Source of the DNA: Desulfobaculum sp044987625 | GTDB lineage: Bacteria > Desulfobacterota > Desulfovibrionia > Desulfovibrionales > Desulfovibrionaceae | Direction of reading: 5' to 3' | Assembly: GCF_044987625.1 (NCBI RefSeq) | Contig: NZ_JBJDSB010000001.1 | Location: forward strand, 744,001 to 808,000 | Length of the DNA stretch: 64,000 nucleotides | Part shown: piece after piece, positions 47,075 to 56,154 of the stretch | Layout: every line of letters starts with the position of its first letter | Numbering within the stretch: position 1 is the stretch's first letter | Position numbers and translations under genes: made by a program | The notes under the pieces: generated by a model | Database searches by the model: none | What the model was told of the DNA's origin: nothing | Seen by the model: only the letters and a program-made list of their open reading frames with translations

Positions 47075-47483
47075 GTCAATTACATGTCCACAGCAGAGAA
47101 AGACGCCCAACTCTCGCACCCAATCGAGGCCCCGCATATGCCCCCTGCTCCGTCTTCACCGCAGCGCCGGCAGAAAACCAAGCTGGGCACTAGGGATTGG
47201 CACGACGTATTCCCGTGAGTGTAGCCACAAGGTTACACCCCTTCCGGGCGGGTTGTGAGGCTGTTCACATACGGCTGGATGGAGGAAAAACACCCGACAT
47301 GGCGGGATATTCCGCATGCCCTGCCTCCGGCGTAGGTGGGGAAGGTGGGCCTAACAGAATGGCGTTGGAGCGTTAGGCCGAGGCTCTTTGTGCTCTGCGG
47401 CTCAAGTGGGGGGCAGATTGTACTCCCCCTGTGCGGTCACAACGGGAGCGGAGGCATGGTCGTGTGGCGGTGACGACACCGGG

Positions 47484-47778
47484 CTTTTGGTGCTCCGCAG
47501 GTTTAAGGGCCGAGGGCCCTTAAAAATCCCATGTGCGCACAGGCCGGGTGCCTGTGTCTGGTACTGTCGTCACCCCTGACGCGCTCTCGTCCGCGTGGAT
47601 GGGAGATTTTTTTGGGTGGTGTTAGCGCTGTGGGAATGGCGGTGAGAATCCCTGTTGGGCGTGTTTACGAAGACAAAAGCAGAAGGCCCTGCCCGCCCCC
47701 CTATTTTTTGGACGGCTTCCGTCCAAAAAATCCTGGGGATTCTCAAGGGTGTCACACCCTTGAGTCGCCGAAGGCAAA
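47484..47778 (-). repeat. Structured ~300-nt intergenic element, copy D (inverted)
   Basis: The element is in the opposite orientation to copies A-C. Hairpin 3 is at 47502-47524, hairpin 2 at 47703-47731 and hairpin 1 at 47742-47764. Hairpin 2 reads ATTTTTTGGACGG/CCGTCCAAAAAAT, so three or more pairs have changed on both arms compared with A-C, with the AAG loop kept. A short look-alike of the 3' end (TTTGTGCTCTGCGG) sits at about 47386-47399. It lies upstream of the ilvBN promoter. Confidence 0.88.
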
Positions 47779-47899
47779 AAAAAACACATGCCCCACCACC
47801 CCACCTCCGCGCTGTTCAACGCGTGCGTTACGCACGAGTCCAACATGGCTGGAACGCAGCACCGCGCTCCAGTGTTGCGGATTTTTTCCACATTGGCGC

Positions 47900-47928
47900 T
47901 TGACTTGCGAAAGCGCTCTCCGTACCTT
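47900..47928 (+). promoter_or_regulatory. Promoter of the ilv leader and ilvBN
   Basis: TTGACT and TACCTT are exactly 17 bases apart and lie about 42 bases before the leader peptide start. The arrangement promoter, leader peptide, terminator, ilvB supports it. Confidence 0.6.
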
Positions 47929-47969
47929 TGACGTCAACACTGTAACGATTCGCACCAAGGAACCCGCAC

Positions 47970-48077
47970 ATGCTACGCAACTCTACGCACATACACACCT
48001 CCGCCGGCAACGGCCTGGTACTCGTAGGCGTAGTAGCCATTATTATCGTACGCGTAGTAGTAGCTATAGCGTCGTAG
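47970..48077 (+). CDS. ilv attenuator leader peptide
   Basis: A 35-codon reading frame with an AAGGAA ribosome site ten bases upstream. Sixteen of its codons specify Val (8), Ile (5) or Leu (3), concentrated in the second half. All eight valine codons are GTA, and two isoleucine codons are ATA, codons that are rare in the surrounding GC-rich genes. A terminator hairpin begins 32 bases after its stop. Ribosome stalling when charged branched-chain tRNAs are short should prevent termination and allow ilvBN transcription. Confidence 0.88.
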   Translation: MLRNSTHIHTSAGNGLVLVGVVAIIIVRVVVAIAS

Positions 48078-48108
48078 CGGGTCAGGTACATACATACAGC
48101 ACACTCAT

Positions 48109-48146
48109 CCCCCGCCGGCGCAGGAGCCGGCGGGGGATTTTGTTTT
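48109..48146 (+). terminator. ilvBN attenuator terminator
   Basis: CCCCCGCCGGC and GCCGGCGGGGG form a perfect 11-bp stem with a six-base loop, followed by ATTTTGTTTT. The arm sequence CCGCCGGC also occurs inside the leader peptide coding region, so alternative pairing with the 3' arm is possible. Confidence 0.88.
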
Positions 48147-48208
48147 CCTAAAACAGACACAGCGCCGGCCCTGCCCCACTCGGGGACTCCACGAGGAGGA
48201 AGGGAAAG

Positions 48209-49888
48209 ATGCACAAAAGCGGCGCGGAAATTGTCATCCGTCTTCTGGAGCGTCAGGGCATCCGTTCCATCACCGGTATTCCCGGTGGAACGAATCTGCC
48301 TTTATACGACGCTCTCTCCCAGAGCCCATGCATAAGCCATGTGCTTGCCCGCCATGAACAGGGGGCAGGTTTCATCGCTCAGGGCATGGCTCGTGTCAGC
48401 GGCAAACCTGCCGTCCTCTTCGCCACATCAGGCCCGGGTGCCACCAACACCTTGACCGCCATTGCCGACGCCAAGCTGGACTCCATCCCCCTTGTCTGCA
48501 TCACCGGTCAGGTTCCGCGCTGCCAAATGGGCACCGACGCCTTTCAGGAAGTGGACACCTATGGCTTGTCCGTTCCCATCACCAAGCACAACTTTTTGGT
48601 CCGCTCCGCTGAGGAGCTGCTGACCGTTATCCCGGAAGCCTTCCGGATCGCCTCCTCTGGCCGTCCCGGCCCTGTCCTCATCGACATCCCCAAGGACGTG
48701 CAGACCGAGACTGTGGACGTTGCAACGTGGCCCGAACCGGGCCAGCCGGACCCTGCCCCGGAATTCTCCGCAGCCTCGGTCCGCCGGGCGGCAGACCTCA
48801 TCAACGGCGCAAAGCGCCCCATCCTGTACCTTGGCGGCGGCGTTATTGCTGCCGGGGCGGGCGGCCTTGCCACGCGGCTGGCGGAAAAGGCGGGCCTGCC
48901 GGTGACCATGACCCTGATGGGCCTTGGCGCGGTGCCGTCGGACCATCCGCAGTCCATCGGCATGCTGGGCATGCACGCGGCGCGCTACACCAACATGGCG
49001 CTTGCGGAGTGCGACCTGCTCATCGCGGCGGGGGTGCGCTTTGACGACAGGGCCACGGGCCTTGCCAAAACGTTCTGCCCGGACGCGGCGATTGTGCACA
49101 TCGACATTGATGCCAGCGAACTGGACAAAATTAAAAGCTCCTGCCTTGGCATTACGGGCGACATCCGCGAGGTGCTGGAATCGCTCATCCCCATGACGGA
49201 GCAGGACGGCCGCCGGGAGTGGACCTCGCGCATTGCGGACCTGAAGACGGCGCACCCTGTGTGCCTGCCGGGTTCGGACAATGCGGAAACGCCGTATGGC
49301 ATCATCCGCCTTGCCGCGCGCCTGACCGGCGACGACACCATCATCACCACCGACGTTGGCCAACACCAGATGCGCACGGCGCAGGCCTATCCATTCCGCC
49401 GCCCGCGCCAATGGCTGACCTCCGGCGGGCTGGGGACCATGGGCTTTGGCATTCCTGCGGCCATAGGCGCGGCCTTGGCCTGTCCGGGACGCATGGTGCT
49501 GTGCGTCAGCGGCGACGGCAGCTTCATGATGAACATGCAGGAGCTGGCGACGGCGGTTGAGGAAAACGCCAATATCAAAATTTTGCTGATGAACAACAAC
49601 GGCCTTGGGCTGGTGCAACAGCAGCAGGAACTGTTCTACAAGGGCAATCTTTTCGCATCGGGATACCGCGCTCCCGTGGACTTTGTGCGCATCGCCGAGG
49701 GGTTCGGCATGAAGGCATTCGACCTTGCCGATGGCGACCCGCACGACACGCTGGCCCGGGCCTTCGCAACACCCGGCCCATGCCTTGTCCACGTTCCTAT
49801 TTTGGAAAAGGAGAACGTGTATCCCATGGTGCCTCCGGGCGCCGCAAACACAGTGATGATTGAAGGAGGCTCCCATGTCACAGCCTGA
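48209..49888 (+). CDS. ilvB: Acetolactate synthase large subunit
   Basis: A 559-residue thiamin-diphosphate enzyme catalysing the first shared step of valine, leucine and isoleucine synthesis. It shows GIPGGTNLPLYDAL and the catalytic Glu region (LARHEQGAGF), the FAD-domain centre, and the ThDP/Mg site GDGSFMMNMQELATAVEENANIKILLMNN-type segment near residue 430. The ATG at 48209 follows GAGGAGG. It overlaps ilvN by 14 bases. The thi operon in the same window supplies its cofactor. Confidence 0.95.
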   Translation: MHKSGAEIVIRLLERQGIRSITGIPGGTNLPLYDALSQSPCISHVLARHEQGAGFIAQGMARVSGKPAVLFATSGPGATNTLTAIADAKLDSIPLVCITGQVPRCQMGTDAFQEVDTYGLSVPITKHNFLVRSAEELLTVIPEAFRIASSGRPGPVLIDIPKDVQTETVDVATWPEPGQPDPAPEFSAASVRRAADLINGAKRPILYLGGGVIAAGAGGLATRLAEKAGLPVTMTLMGLGAVPSDHPQSIGMLGMHAARYTNMALAECDLLIAAGVRFDDRATGLAKTFCPDAAIVHIDIDASELDKIKSSCLGITGDIREVLESLIPMTEQDGRREWTSRIADLKTAHPVCLPGSDNAETPYGIIRLAARLTGDDTIITTDVGQHQMRTAQAYPFRRPRQWLTSGGLGTMGFGIPAAIGAALACPGRMVLCVSGDGSFMMNMQELATAVEENANIKILLMNNNGLGLVQQQQELFYKGNLFASGYRAPVDFVRIAEGFGMKAFDLADGDPHDTLARAFATPGPCLVHVPILEKENVYPMVPPGAANTVMIEGGSHVTA

Positions 49889-50189
49889 TATCCACGACAG
49901 CCTTCTCGACGCGGCACGCACCACGGTGCTGGAACTGTGTGTCAACAACCATCCCGGCGTCATGTCGCACGTGTGCGGGCTGTTTGCCCGCCGCGCCTTC
50001 AACGTGGAGGGCATCCTGTGCATGCCCGTGCGCGACGGTTCCAGAAGCCGCATTTGGCTTTTGGTCACGCGGGATGATCGACTCGACCAGATGATCAAGC
50101 AGGCCCGAAAGCTGGAGGACGTCGTAGACGTCACCCGGCATGACGACGGCCACCACGTGTTTTCCGGGTTGGAAGCATCATTCAGATGA
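49875..50189 (+). CDS. ilvN: Acetolactate synthase small regulatory subunit
   Basis: A 104-residue ACT-domain protein (VLELCVNNHPGVMSHVCGLFARRAFNVEGILC) that confers valine feedback control on IlvB. It is the short, single-ACT form. The ATG at 49875 follows GGAGG and lies inside the end of ilvB, giving translational coupling. A terminator follows about 90 bases after the stop. Confidence 0.92.
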   Translation: MSQPDIHDSLLDAARTTVLELCVNNHPGVMSHVCGLFARRAFNVEGILCMPVRDGSRSRIWLLVTRDDRLDQMIKQARKLEDVVDVTRHDDGHHVFSGLEASFR

Positions 50190-50277
50190 CCGCCTGATAC
50201 ACGCCGGGCGCGGGAATAGGGGTATTACCGCGCCTGTGGGCCAGACTCCTTCGGGACGGCTTCGCTCAATAGGGATG

Positions 50278-50312
50278 AGGGCCGGTGATTCGCAACCACC
50301 GGCCCTCCTTTT
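50278..50312 (+). terminator. Terminator after ilvN
   Basis: GAGGGCCGGTG and CACCGGCCCTC form an 11-bp stem with a nine-base loop, followed by CTTTTC. Confidence 0.85.
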
Positions 50313-50359
50313 CGTTCAATTTTCAGGATGAACTGCCGCTCATCCTTGGCGCGCTGCGC

Positions 50360-52780
50360 CTACACGGTCTGCCGCATACCGCCAATGATGCTGCGGATGC
50401 GCTCCACCTCGCCGGACAGAGACGCCACATCCATTGAGGACTGTTGCATGGCCTGCGCCGTTTCTCCGGCAATCTCGTCAATCTCGGTCGCGGAGTGGGC
50501 AATCTGCTCGCTGGCGGCGGACTGCTGCTCGGCGGCGGTGGCGATATTGCGCACCTTATCGCTGGTCTCGCCAGTGAGGGCGAGAATGCCTTCCAGCATG
50601 GTCCGCGTCTTTTGGGCAAGCTCGGCGCTTTGGCTGACTTCGGTGTCCGCCTTGCCCATGGCCTCCACACTAATGTGCGCCTCGCTCTGGATGGCGGTGA
50701 TGGCTTCGCCCACTTCACGCGTGGCGGCCATGGTCTTCTCCGCCAGCTTGCGCACTTCGTCCGCGACGACGGCAAAGCCGCGCCCGGCGTCACCAGCGCG
50801 CGCGGCCTCGATGGCGGCGTTGAGGGCCAGCAGGTTCGTCTGGTCCGCAATGTCGTTAATAACCGTCATCACCGAACCAATGCCATCCACGCGGGTGCCA
50901 AGGCGGTCCATCTCGCCGCGCAGCTTGGCAATGCTCTCACGCACGGCAACGATAGACTCCACGGACTCGCGCACCACGGCCTCGCCGGACTCCGCTTCCT
51001 CGCGCGTTGTCTCGGCGCTGCGGGCGGCGTCTGCGGCGTTCTGCGCCACTTCCAGCACGGTGGCGTTCATCTCCTCAATGGCGGTGACAGTCTCGGTCAC
51101 GCGGGCCTTCTGAGCGTCGGTACGCTGCATGGAGTCGCGTGTTGCCGTGGTCAGGGCGGAAACGGCCTCGCCCACGACAACGGACGCGGCGGCCGCGTCC
51201 TTGGCGGCGGCTTCAATGCGCGCATTCTGCTCGGCCACTGCGGCCTGCTCATGACGCAGGGCTGTGACGTCGTTCCAGAAGGTGATGCCGCCCACCAACT
51301 TGCCGTCCACGTCATAAAGGGGCTGCACGTCGATGATGAATTCACCGTCGCGGCCATCAAGGCTGGTGTAGGAGAAGTTCACGCCCGTGCGGGGCTTTTC
51401 GTCCTTCAGCACGGTGGTGAGGATGGTGGGCTTTGAGGTATCGTTAAACAGGAACTGGCTGAGATTCATGCCGATGTAGTCCTTAGGCTCGCCGCCGCGC
51501 CCCACATTGCGCAGCATACTGCGGCTGCACGCGGTGATGGACAGATTCAGGTCCGTCACGGCAAAGGGATTGGCAATGCCGTCGAGAACGGCGGTCATGA
51601 AGCCCTTCTCCTCCTGCAACTGCTCAATGATGCCTTCGGTCATCTCCTGCACGGTGCGGCCCACGTCGCCAATCTCATCCATTGGCAGACGTCCGGGCTC
51701 GGCGCGGAAATCACCTCCGGCCACGGCGCGGACATACTGCGTCACCCGGCGCAAAGGACGCACCACAATGCCATGGGTCAGTGCGTAGAGCACAAGGGCC
51801 ATAACCACGATAAGTAGCGCAAGCTCCGTGGCAAAGGTCGCGCGCTTGGCGGCGAGCGTCGCGTCCAGTTCGGCCTTATCCTGCGAAGAACAAATAAACC
51901 AGTCTGTCTGGGTGTTGCCGCCGCTGAGGACCACAGGGCGCACGTTGACAATGCGGCTCACGCCATCAATGGCGGCCTCAAACCCGCTGTCGCCGGAACT
52001 GATGCGCGAAAGCGCATCGCTATTCTTGCGGGAATAGGCATCGCTGAGAATGGCCTCCGCCTTGGGATGGGCGATGACGCTTCCGCGTGAATCGCTAAAG
52101 AACAGATGCCCGGTCTCGCCAAAGGTCACGGGGCGCACAAAGGTGTCCGTAAAGGCGGTCATCTTGAGGGCGAGGATAAGCGAACCCACCAACTGCCCCT
52201 GCTCCCGTACGGGCGCGGCCAGCACAAAGATGGGGTTCCCGCGCAGCAGGCTGGGGTACACCTCGCTGATGGAGAACGGCGCGCCCTGCGCAAGGGCCAC
52301 GTTATAGCTGAGCTGCGTGCCGCCCTTGCCAAGGGTGCGGCCCTGCACGGTGTCCACAAAGAACGTGCCGTCCGTGATGCCAACCTCGCCCTTAGGCCCG
52401 GTGACGCTCACACGCTCGCCCGGAGCAAGGCGCGCGGCAAGGGGAATATTCTCATAGATGCCGTAGGTGTCGTGCACCCACTGGAGCACCTCATGCGCGC
52501 GTACGGCCTTGGCGGCGTCCGCAGGGTCGGCGCAGGCCGCGACAATTTCCCTGCGGCGGGCCAGCGACTGGGCAAGGCGTTTTTGCCCGTCAATCCAGCT
52601 TTCCAGCGCGGTTGCCGCGCCTTGCAGCGCCATATGGGCGTTGGCCCGGGCCATTTCGCGTTCTTCATTGTGCTGCCGCTCGTATTGTATGGTTCCCAGA
52701 ACCACGCCGAGCACGGACAGGACAATTCCAACCGCTCCGATGTAGCGCAGGGCCACCCTGCGTCCGAGTCTCCTCAACAT
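50360..52780 (-). CDS. Methyl-accepting chemoreceptor with dCache and PAS domains
   Basis: An 806-residue receptor. Helix 1 is at about 10-30, a double-Cache sensor spans about 40-310 (FGETGHLFFSDSRG, DWFICSSQDKAE), helix 2 is near 315-335, then HAMP, a PAS domain (about 395-510, AVLDGIANPFAVTDLN) and the signalling domain with DQTNLLALNAAIEAARAGDAGRGF-type tip. The ATG at 52780 places helix 1 correctly. It lies immediately downstream of a Cache-only gene with a similar sensor. Confidence 0.93.
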   Translation of the reverse strand: MLRRLGRRVALRYIGAVGIVLSVLGVVLGTIQYERQHNEEREMARANAHMALQGAATALESWIDGQKRLAQSLARRREIVAACADPADAAKAVRAHEVLQWVHDTYGIYENIPLAARLAPGERVSVTGPKGEVGITDGTFFVDTVQGRTLGKGGTQLSYNVALAQGAPFSISEVYPSLLRGNPIFVLAAPVREQGQLVGSLILALKMTAFTDTFVRPVTFGETGHLFFSDSRGSVIAHPKAEAILSDAYSRKNSDALSRISSGDSGFEAAIDGVSRIVNVRPVVLSGGNTQTDWFICSSQDKAELDATLAAKRATFATELALLIVVMALVLYALTHGIVVRPLRRVTQYVRAVAGGDFRAEPGRLPMDEIGDVGRTVQEMTEGIIEQLQEEKGFMTAVLDGIANPFAVTDLNLSITACSRSMLRNVGRGGEPKDYIGMNLSQFLFNDTSKPTILTTVLKDEKPRTGVNFSYTSLDGRDGEFIIDVQPLYDVDGKLVGGITFWNDVTALRHEQAAVAEQNARIEAAAKDAAAASVVVGEAVSALTTATRDSMQRTDAQKARVTETVTAIEEMNATVLEVAQNAADAARSAETTREEAESGEAVVRESVESIVAVRESIAKLRGEMDRLGTRVDGIGSVMTVINDIADQTNLLALNAAIEAARAGDAGRGFAVVADEVRKLAEKTMAATREVGEAITAIQSEAHISVEAMGKADTEVSQSAELAQKTRTMLEGILALTGETSDKVRNIATAAEQQSAASEQIAHSATEIDEIAGETAQAMQQSSMDVASLSGEVERIRSIIGGMRQTV

Positions 52781-52988
52781 ATTTTTCCCTCTCTGTGCGA
52801 TGTATAATCGCGTAGTGAATATTGCACTTCTGCACCTCATACACTGAAAGGAAATATCGAGGAATCACGGTTTTTTCTGGCCCAACCACTTGTTCCTCAG
52901 CCAAAGCATGATGCGCTGCGAGGGACGCCCGCATCGCCCTGCCTCTATCGGCTCACGCGCAGACGGCGACGTCTTCGCACCTTTCGCA

Positions 52989-53023
52989 AAAAAAACGGGC
53001 CGAAGGGAATTCCCTCCGGCCCG
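52989..53023 (-). terminator. Terminator after the Cache-only gene
   Basis: On the minus strand CGGGCCGGAGGG and CCCTTCGGCCCG form a stem around AATT (one wobble pair), followed by TTTTTTT. It separates the Cache-only gene from the chemoreceptor gene. Confidence 0.88.
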
Positions 53024-53068
53024 AAACTGTTGGTTGGCTGAGGCAGGCGAAGCAGCGCCCGCACCCGG

Positions 53069-54067
53069 CTAGCGCCGTATGGAAACCCAAAAGGCCCCGC
53101 CAAAAAGGACAACGCCCAGCGCGCCAAGGAATATGCCGCACTGCATCGTAAACGCGCCCTGCGCGGCGGTTATGACGGCCTGCACCTCGGCTTCATCCTG
53201 CATGGTACAGATAAACCACGTGCTGGCCGCTTTTCCCGTCTTCTCCAAGGGGAAGGTGTGGATAATCCGCGGCGTGTCATCAATGGTGCCCACAAAGCCG
53301 CTCTCGCCCTTGGCAATGCGCTGCATCACCTCACGGAAATCGACACCATAGTTATGCGGATAACGCTCCAAGTTCGGCCCAGCGAGCATTTCCCCGCGAG
53401 AGTCGCATAAATACACCCCACCGGTCTCGCCAAAGCTCAAGGGCCACAGAAAATCGATGCCGACGGCACGCGCGCCGCACTCCAAGGCCACCGTCGCCAC
53501 CAGCTCCCCGTCCCACATCACAGGCGCGGCGATGTAAAAACGGGGGCTCTCAACGGTGAAGTCCGTGTAGGCCTCGCTCACAAAGGTCTTTGCGCCGTTC
53601 TCGATGGCCACCTTGTAGGACGTCTCCGGCATCACCTTGCCCAGAAAGTCCCTCTTGGACAGCGAACCAAGAAGCTGTCCGTCGGGGAGCTTCTCCCCAT
53701 TGAGCGTTCGATCGCCCACGGTCGTCACAAGAATATCCAGCACAGGCCGGGACGCTTGAGCCATCCACCCAAGCTGGTCGTCCAACTGGTACACATAGCG
53801 CATATCATACGGGTGATTGACAAGGCCGAGCACCGAGTACGTCGTCGCCAGTGCAACCACCTGTTTGCGCTTTTCTTTCATCCACGTGCGAATGCCCGTG
53901 GCCGCGCCAAGGGCGCTGCGCTGCGCGATGGCCTCCGCCTGCGCAAGGCGCTGCTCCTGTATGGCATCGCGATGCCGCACCCCGAACCATGCGGTGCACG
54001 CCGCGGCAACGGCAAACACCACAATGGCGTACACAAAAATTTGTCTTCTCTTGCAACCTGTCGGCAT
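53069..54067 (-). CDS. Stand-alone Cache-domain membrane protein without output domain
   Basis: A 332-residue protein with helix 1 at about 10-30, a Cache sensor (FGETGGVYLCDSRGEMLAGPN, STWFICTMQDEAEVQAV) and helix 2 ending at the C-terminus, VLFGGAFWVSIRR. The sensor resembles that of the neighbouring chemoreceptor, but there is no HAMP, kinase, cyclase or signalling domain. A genuine terminator follows, so it is not obviously a fresh truncation. It may sense ligand and act through a partner receptor. The ATG at 54067 is chosen to start just before helix 1. Confidence 0.8.
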   Translation of the reverse strand: MPTGCKRRQIFVYAIVVFAVAAACTAWFGVRHRDAIQEQRLAQAEAIAQRSALGAATGIRTWMKEKRKQVVALATTYSVLGLVNHPYDMRYVYQLDDQLGWMAQASRPVLDILVTTVGDRTLNGEKLPDGQLLGSLSKRDFLGKVMPETSYKVAIENGAKTFVSEAYTDFTVESPRFYIAAPVMWDGELVATVALECGARAVGIDFLWPLSFGETGGVYLCDSRGEMLAGPNLERYPHNYGVDFREVMQRIAKGESGFVGTIDDTPRIIHTFPLEKTGKAASTWFICTMQDEAEVQAVITAAQGAFTMQCGIFLGALGVVLFGGAFWVSIRR

Positions 54068-54209
54068 TATTTGATCCTTTCCCCTTTTCCACGCCGCGAA
54101 GGCCGGGGGGAGGTGTTCGCAATTGTTCTTACAAAAGCCGCGCACTGTGCGGCTTTCCAGCTACCTATCATCGATGGGGAGCAGGCACGCTACAGGAAAC
54201 ACTGACCGC

Positions 54210-54238
54210 TTGACAAGCATGCCGGGCTTGGGATAGCT
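54210..54238 (+). promoter_or_regulatory. Candidate promoter of glyA
   Basis: A perfect TTGACA at 54210-54215 is followed 17 bases later by ATAGCT, a weak -10. It lies just ahead of the riboswitch. Confidence 0.45.
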
Positions 54239-54261
54239 CCCTTCCCAACATCTTTGGATAC

Positions 54262-54345
54262 TTCGGCACCGCGTGACTGGCGAGAATTGTGGAACCAACC
54301 ACAGGGAAGCGCGGTAAGCCATTCCAGCCGCTCGCCTGGGCTGCA
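54262..54345 (+). promoter_or_regulatory. ZTP (pfl) riboswitch
   Basis: The conserved core is present in order: CGTGACTGGCG near 54272, then a GTGG...CCAC hairpin with ACAGGGAAGC after it, and after a variable linker CCGCTCGCCTGGGC near 54328-54342. These match the ZTP aptamer that senses the purine intermediate ZMP/ZTP when folate one-carbon units are short. It sits about 60 bases upstream of glyA, a known ZTP target. A CTCTCTGCGGAGAG hairpin precedes the ribosome site; no T run follows, so control may be translational. Confidence 0.88.
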
Positions 54346-54405
54346 TCTCCCGATGCCAAACACCTGTTCTCTCTGCGGAGAGACGTGTAAGGGGGAAACG
54401 CGCCC

Positions 54406-55668
54406 ATGCAGCAGTCCCATCTTGATCTTCTCAAAGCAAACGACCCGGAAATCCATGCCGCACTGGAAGGCGAAAGCCGCCGCCAGCGCCTTGGCATTGA
54501 GCTGATTCCGTCCGAGAACTACACCTACCCCGAAGTGCTGTGCACCCTTGGCAGCATCTTCACCAATAAGTACGCAGAAGGCTACCCCGGACGCCGCTAC
54601 TACGGCGGCCAGACCTATACCGACCGCATCGAAGACCTTGCGCGTGAGCGCGCCAAGGCCGTCTTCCGCTGCGAGCACGCCAACGTACAGCCCCTGTCCG
54701 GTTCGCCCATGAATCAGGCTGTCTACCTTGGCCTGCTGGAACCCGGCGACACCATCCTTGCCATGGACCTGTCCCACGGTGGGCACCTGACCCACGGCGC
54801 GCCCGTGTCGCACATGGGCAAGCTGTTCAACTTCGTCCGCTACACCACGGACCCCACCGACGGCTCCATCGACTACGACGAAGTCATGCGCCTTGCCAAA
54901 GAGACCCAGCCCAAGCTGGTGCTGTGCGGCTACACGTCCTACCCGCGCGATATCGACTACGATGCCTTCAAGGCCATTGCCGACGCCGTTGGCGCCATCA
55001 CCATGGTAGACGCCTCGCACTTTGCCGGTCTGGTTGCGGGCGGCGTGCTGGAAAATCCCTTTGACCACGGCTTCGACATTATGACGACCACGGCCCACAA
55101 GTCCCTGCGCGGCCCGCGCGCCGGACTGGTGCTGTGCAAGGAACAGTTCGCCAAAGCCATCGACAAGTCCGTCTTTCCGGGCTTGCAGGGCGGCCCGCAC
55201 ATGAACACCGTGGCCGGCATTGCCGTCACCCTCGGCAAGGCCATGGAGCCGGAATTTAAGGACTACGCCAAGCAGGTGCTGGTCAACGCCCGCACCATGG
55301 CGGACGCCTTCCTCGCCGAGGGCGTGAGCCTTGTCACCGGCGGTACGGACAACCACATGCTGGTGGTGAATACAGAAGAAAGTTTTGGCCTTGACGGCAA
55401 GGTGGCCGAGGAACTCCTCGACACCATCTCGCTGACCGTCAACAAGCAGATCATCCCCGACGACCCCAATCCTCCATTGAAGCCCAGCGGGATCCGTATC
55501 GGTACACCTGCCGCAACCACACGCGGCATGACCGAGGACCATATGAAGCACCTTGTCCATTGGATGATCCAGACCCTCAAGGCCCCCTCCAACACAGCCC
55601 TGCACGCCTCCATCAAGAGCGAGGTGGAAACCCTGTGCAGGGACTTCCCGGTGCCTGGAATCTCGTAG
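54406..55668 (+). CDS. glyA: Serine hydroxymethyltransferase
   Basis: A 420-residue PLP enzyme that converts serine and tetrahydrofolate to glycine and methylene-THF. It has ELIPSENYTYPEV, the YPGRRYYGG substrate loop, the PLP lysine in TTTAHKSLRGPRAG near residue 230, and GGTDNHM. The ATG at 54406 follows AAGGGGG. A ZTP riboswitch precedes it, linking expression to one-carbon status. It is monocistronic, with a hairpin terminator downstream. Confidence 0.96.
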   Translation: MQQSHLDLLKANDPEIHAALEGESRRQRLGIELIPSENYTYPEVLCTLGSIFTNKYAEGYPGRRYYGGQTYTDRIEDLARERAKAVFRCEHANVQPLSGSPMNQAVYLGLLEPGDTILAMDLSHGGHLTHGAPVSHMGKLFNFVRYTTDPTDGSIDYDEVMRLAKETQPKLVLCGYTSYPRDIDYDAFKAIADAVGAITMVDASHFAGLVAGGVLENPFDHGFDIMTTTAHKSLRGPRAGLVLCKEQFAKAIDKSVFPGLQGGPHMNTVAGIAVTLGKAMEPEFKDYAKQVLVNARTMADAFLAEGVSLVTGGTDNHMLVVNTEESFGLDGKVAEELLDTISLTVNKQIIPDDPNPPLKPSGIRIGTPAATTRGMTEDHMKHLVHWMIQTLKAPSNTALHASIKSEVETLCRDFPVPGIS

Positions 55669-55713
55669 CCACACCCCTCCACGCAACACCCCCACACGAA
55701 GTAGGCACCGGAT

Positions 55714-55760
55714 GCGTGCCGCCTGCAGATGAAGCGACTGCGGGCGGCACGCTTCTCTTT
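55714..55760 (+). terminator. Terminator after glyA
   Basis: GCGTGCCGCCTGCAG and CTGCGGGCGGCACGC pair along 14 of 15 bases, with a nine-base loop, followed by TTCTCTTT. The remaining gap to 56.06 kb shows no supported gene. Confidence 0.7.
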
Positions 55761-56066
55761 ATTGAGAGGAAAAAGAGTTCCCTCGCGCGCTCGCCGCGTC
55801 CCAATGCCCGTTGGGCGAAGACCATCACCCCTTTTCTCACTGTCCCCTCCACTGCCCCCCGCCGCAGTTTCAGGACGCGCCTCGACACGACCCCCACGAG
55901 CGGGCCGAGCTTCTGCCTGAAAGTCACGCCTGCTCTCCACGCTACACCGTCCCCGCAAAGCCGCCAACGGCGACACGCCAGCACCTCTCGCCCTGCGTCG
56001 CCCTGCCCTGTTCAGCGAAAGCGCGCCAACGCACCTCCCTTCTTCCCTTCCCACCACACATAAAAA

Positions 56067-56095
56067 AGCCCCGCCGAAATCGGCGGGGCTTTTTG
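56067..56095. terminator. Terminator of the redox operon (bidirectional)
   Basis: AAGCCCCGCCG and CGGCGGGGCTT form an 11-bp stem around AAAT, with A residues on one side and TTTTT on the other. On the minus strand it closes the cytochrome operon about 60 bases after its last stop. Confidence 0.9.
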
Positions 56096-56154
56096 GAAGA
56101 CGAGGCGTGCGGGGAACGGAGGAGGCTGTTCCCGCACCGTGTGGATGGTCCGTA

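Noticed and set aside
46723..47193. A 156-codon plus-strand frame upstream of the transporter
   Set aside because: It has no ribosome site and a Pro/Thr/Arg-rich composition, and it covers the likely leader of the divergent transporter gene.
55560..56063. A 167-codon frame overlapping the end of glyA
   Set aside because: It begins inside glyA in another frame, crosses the terminator hairpin and has no recognisable domain.
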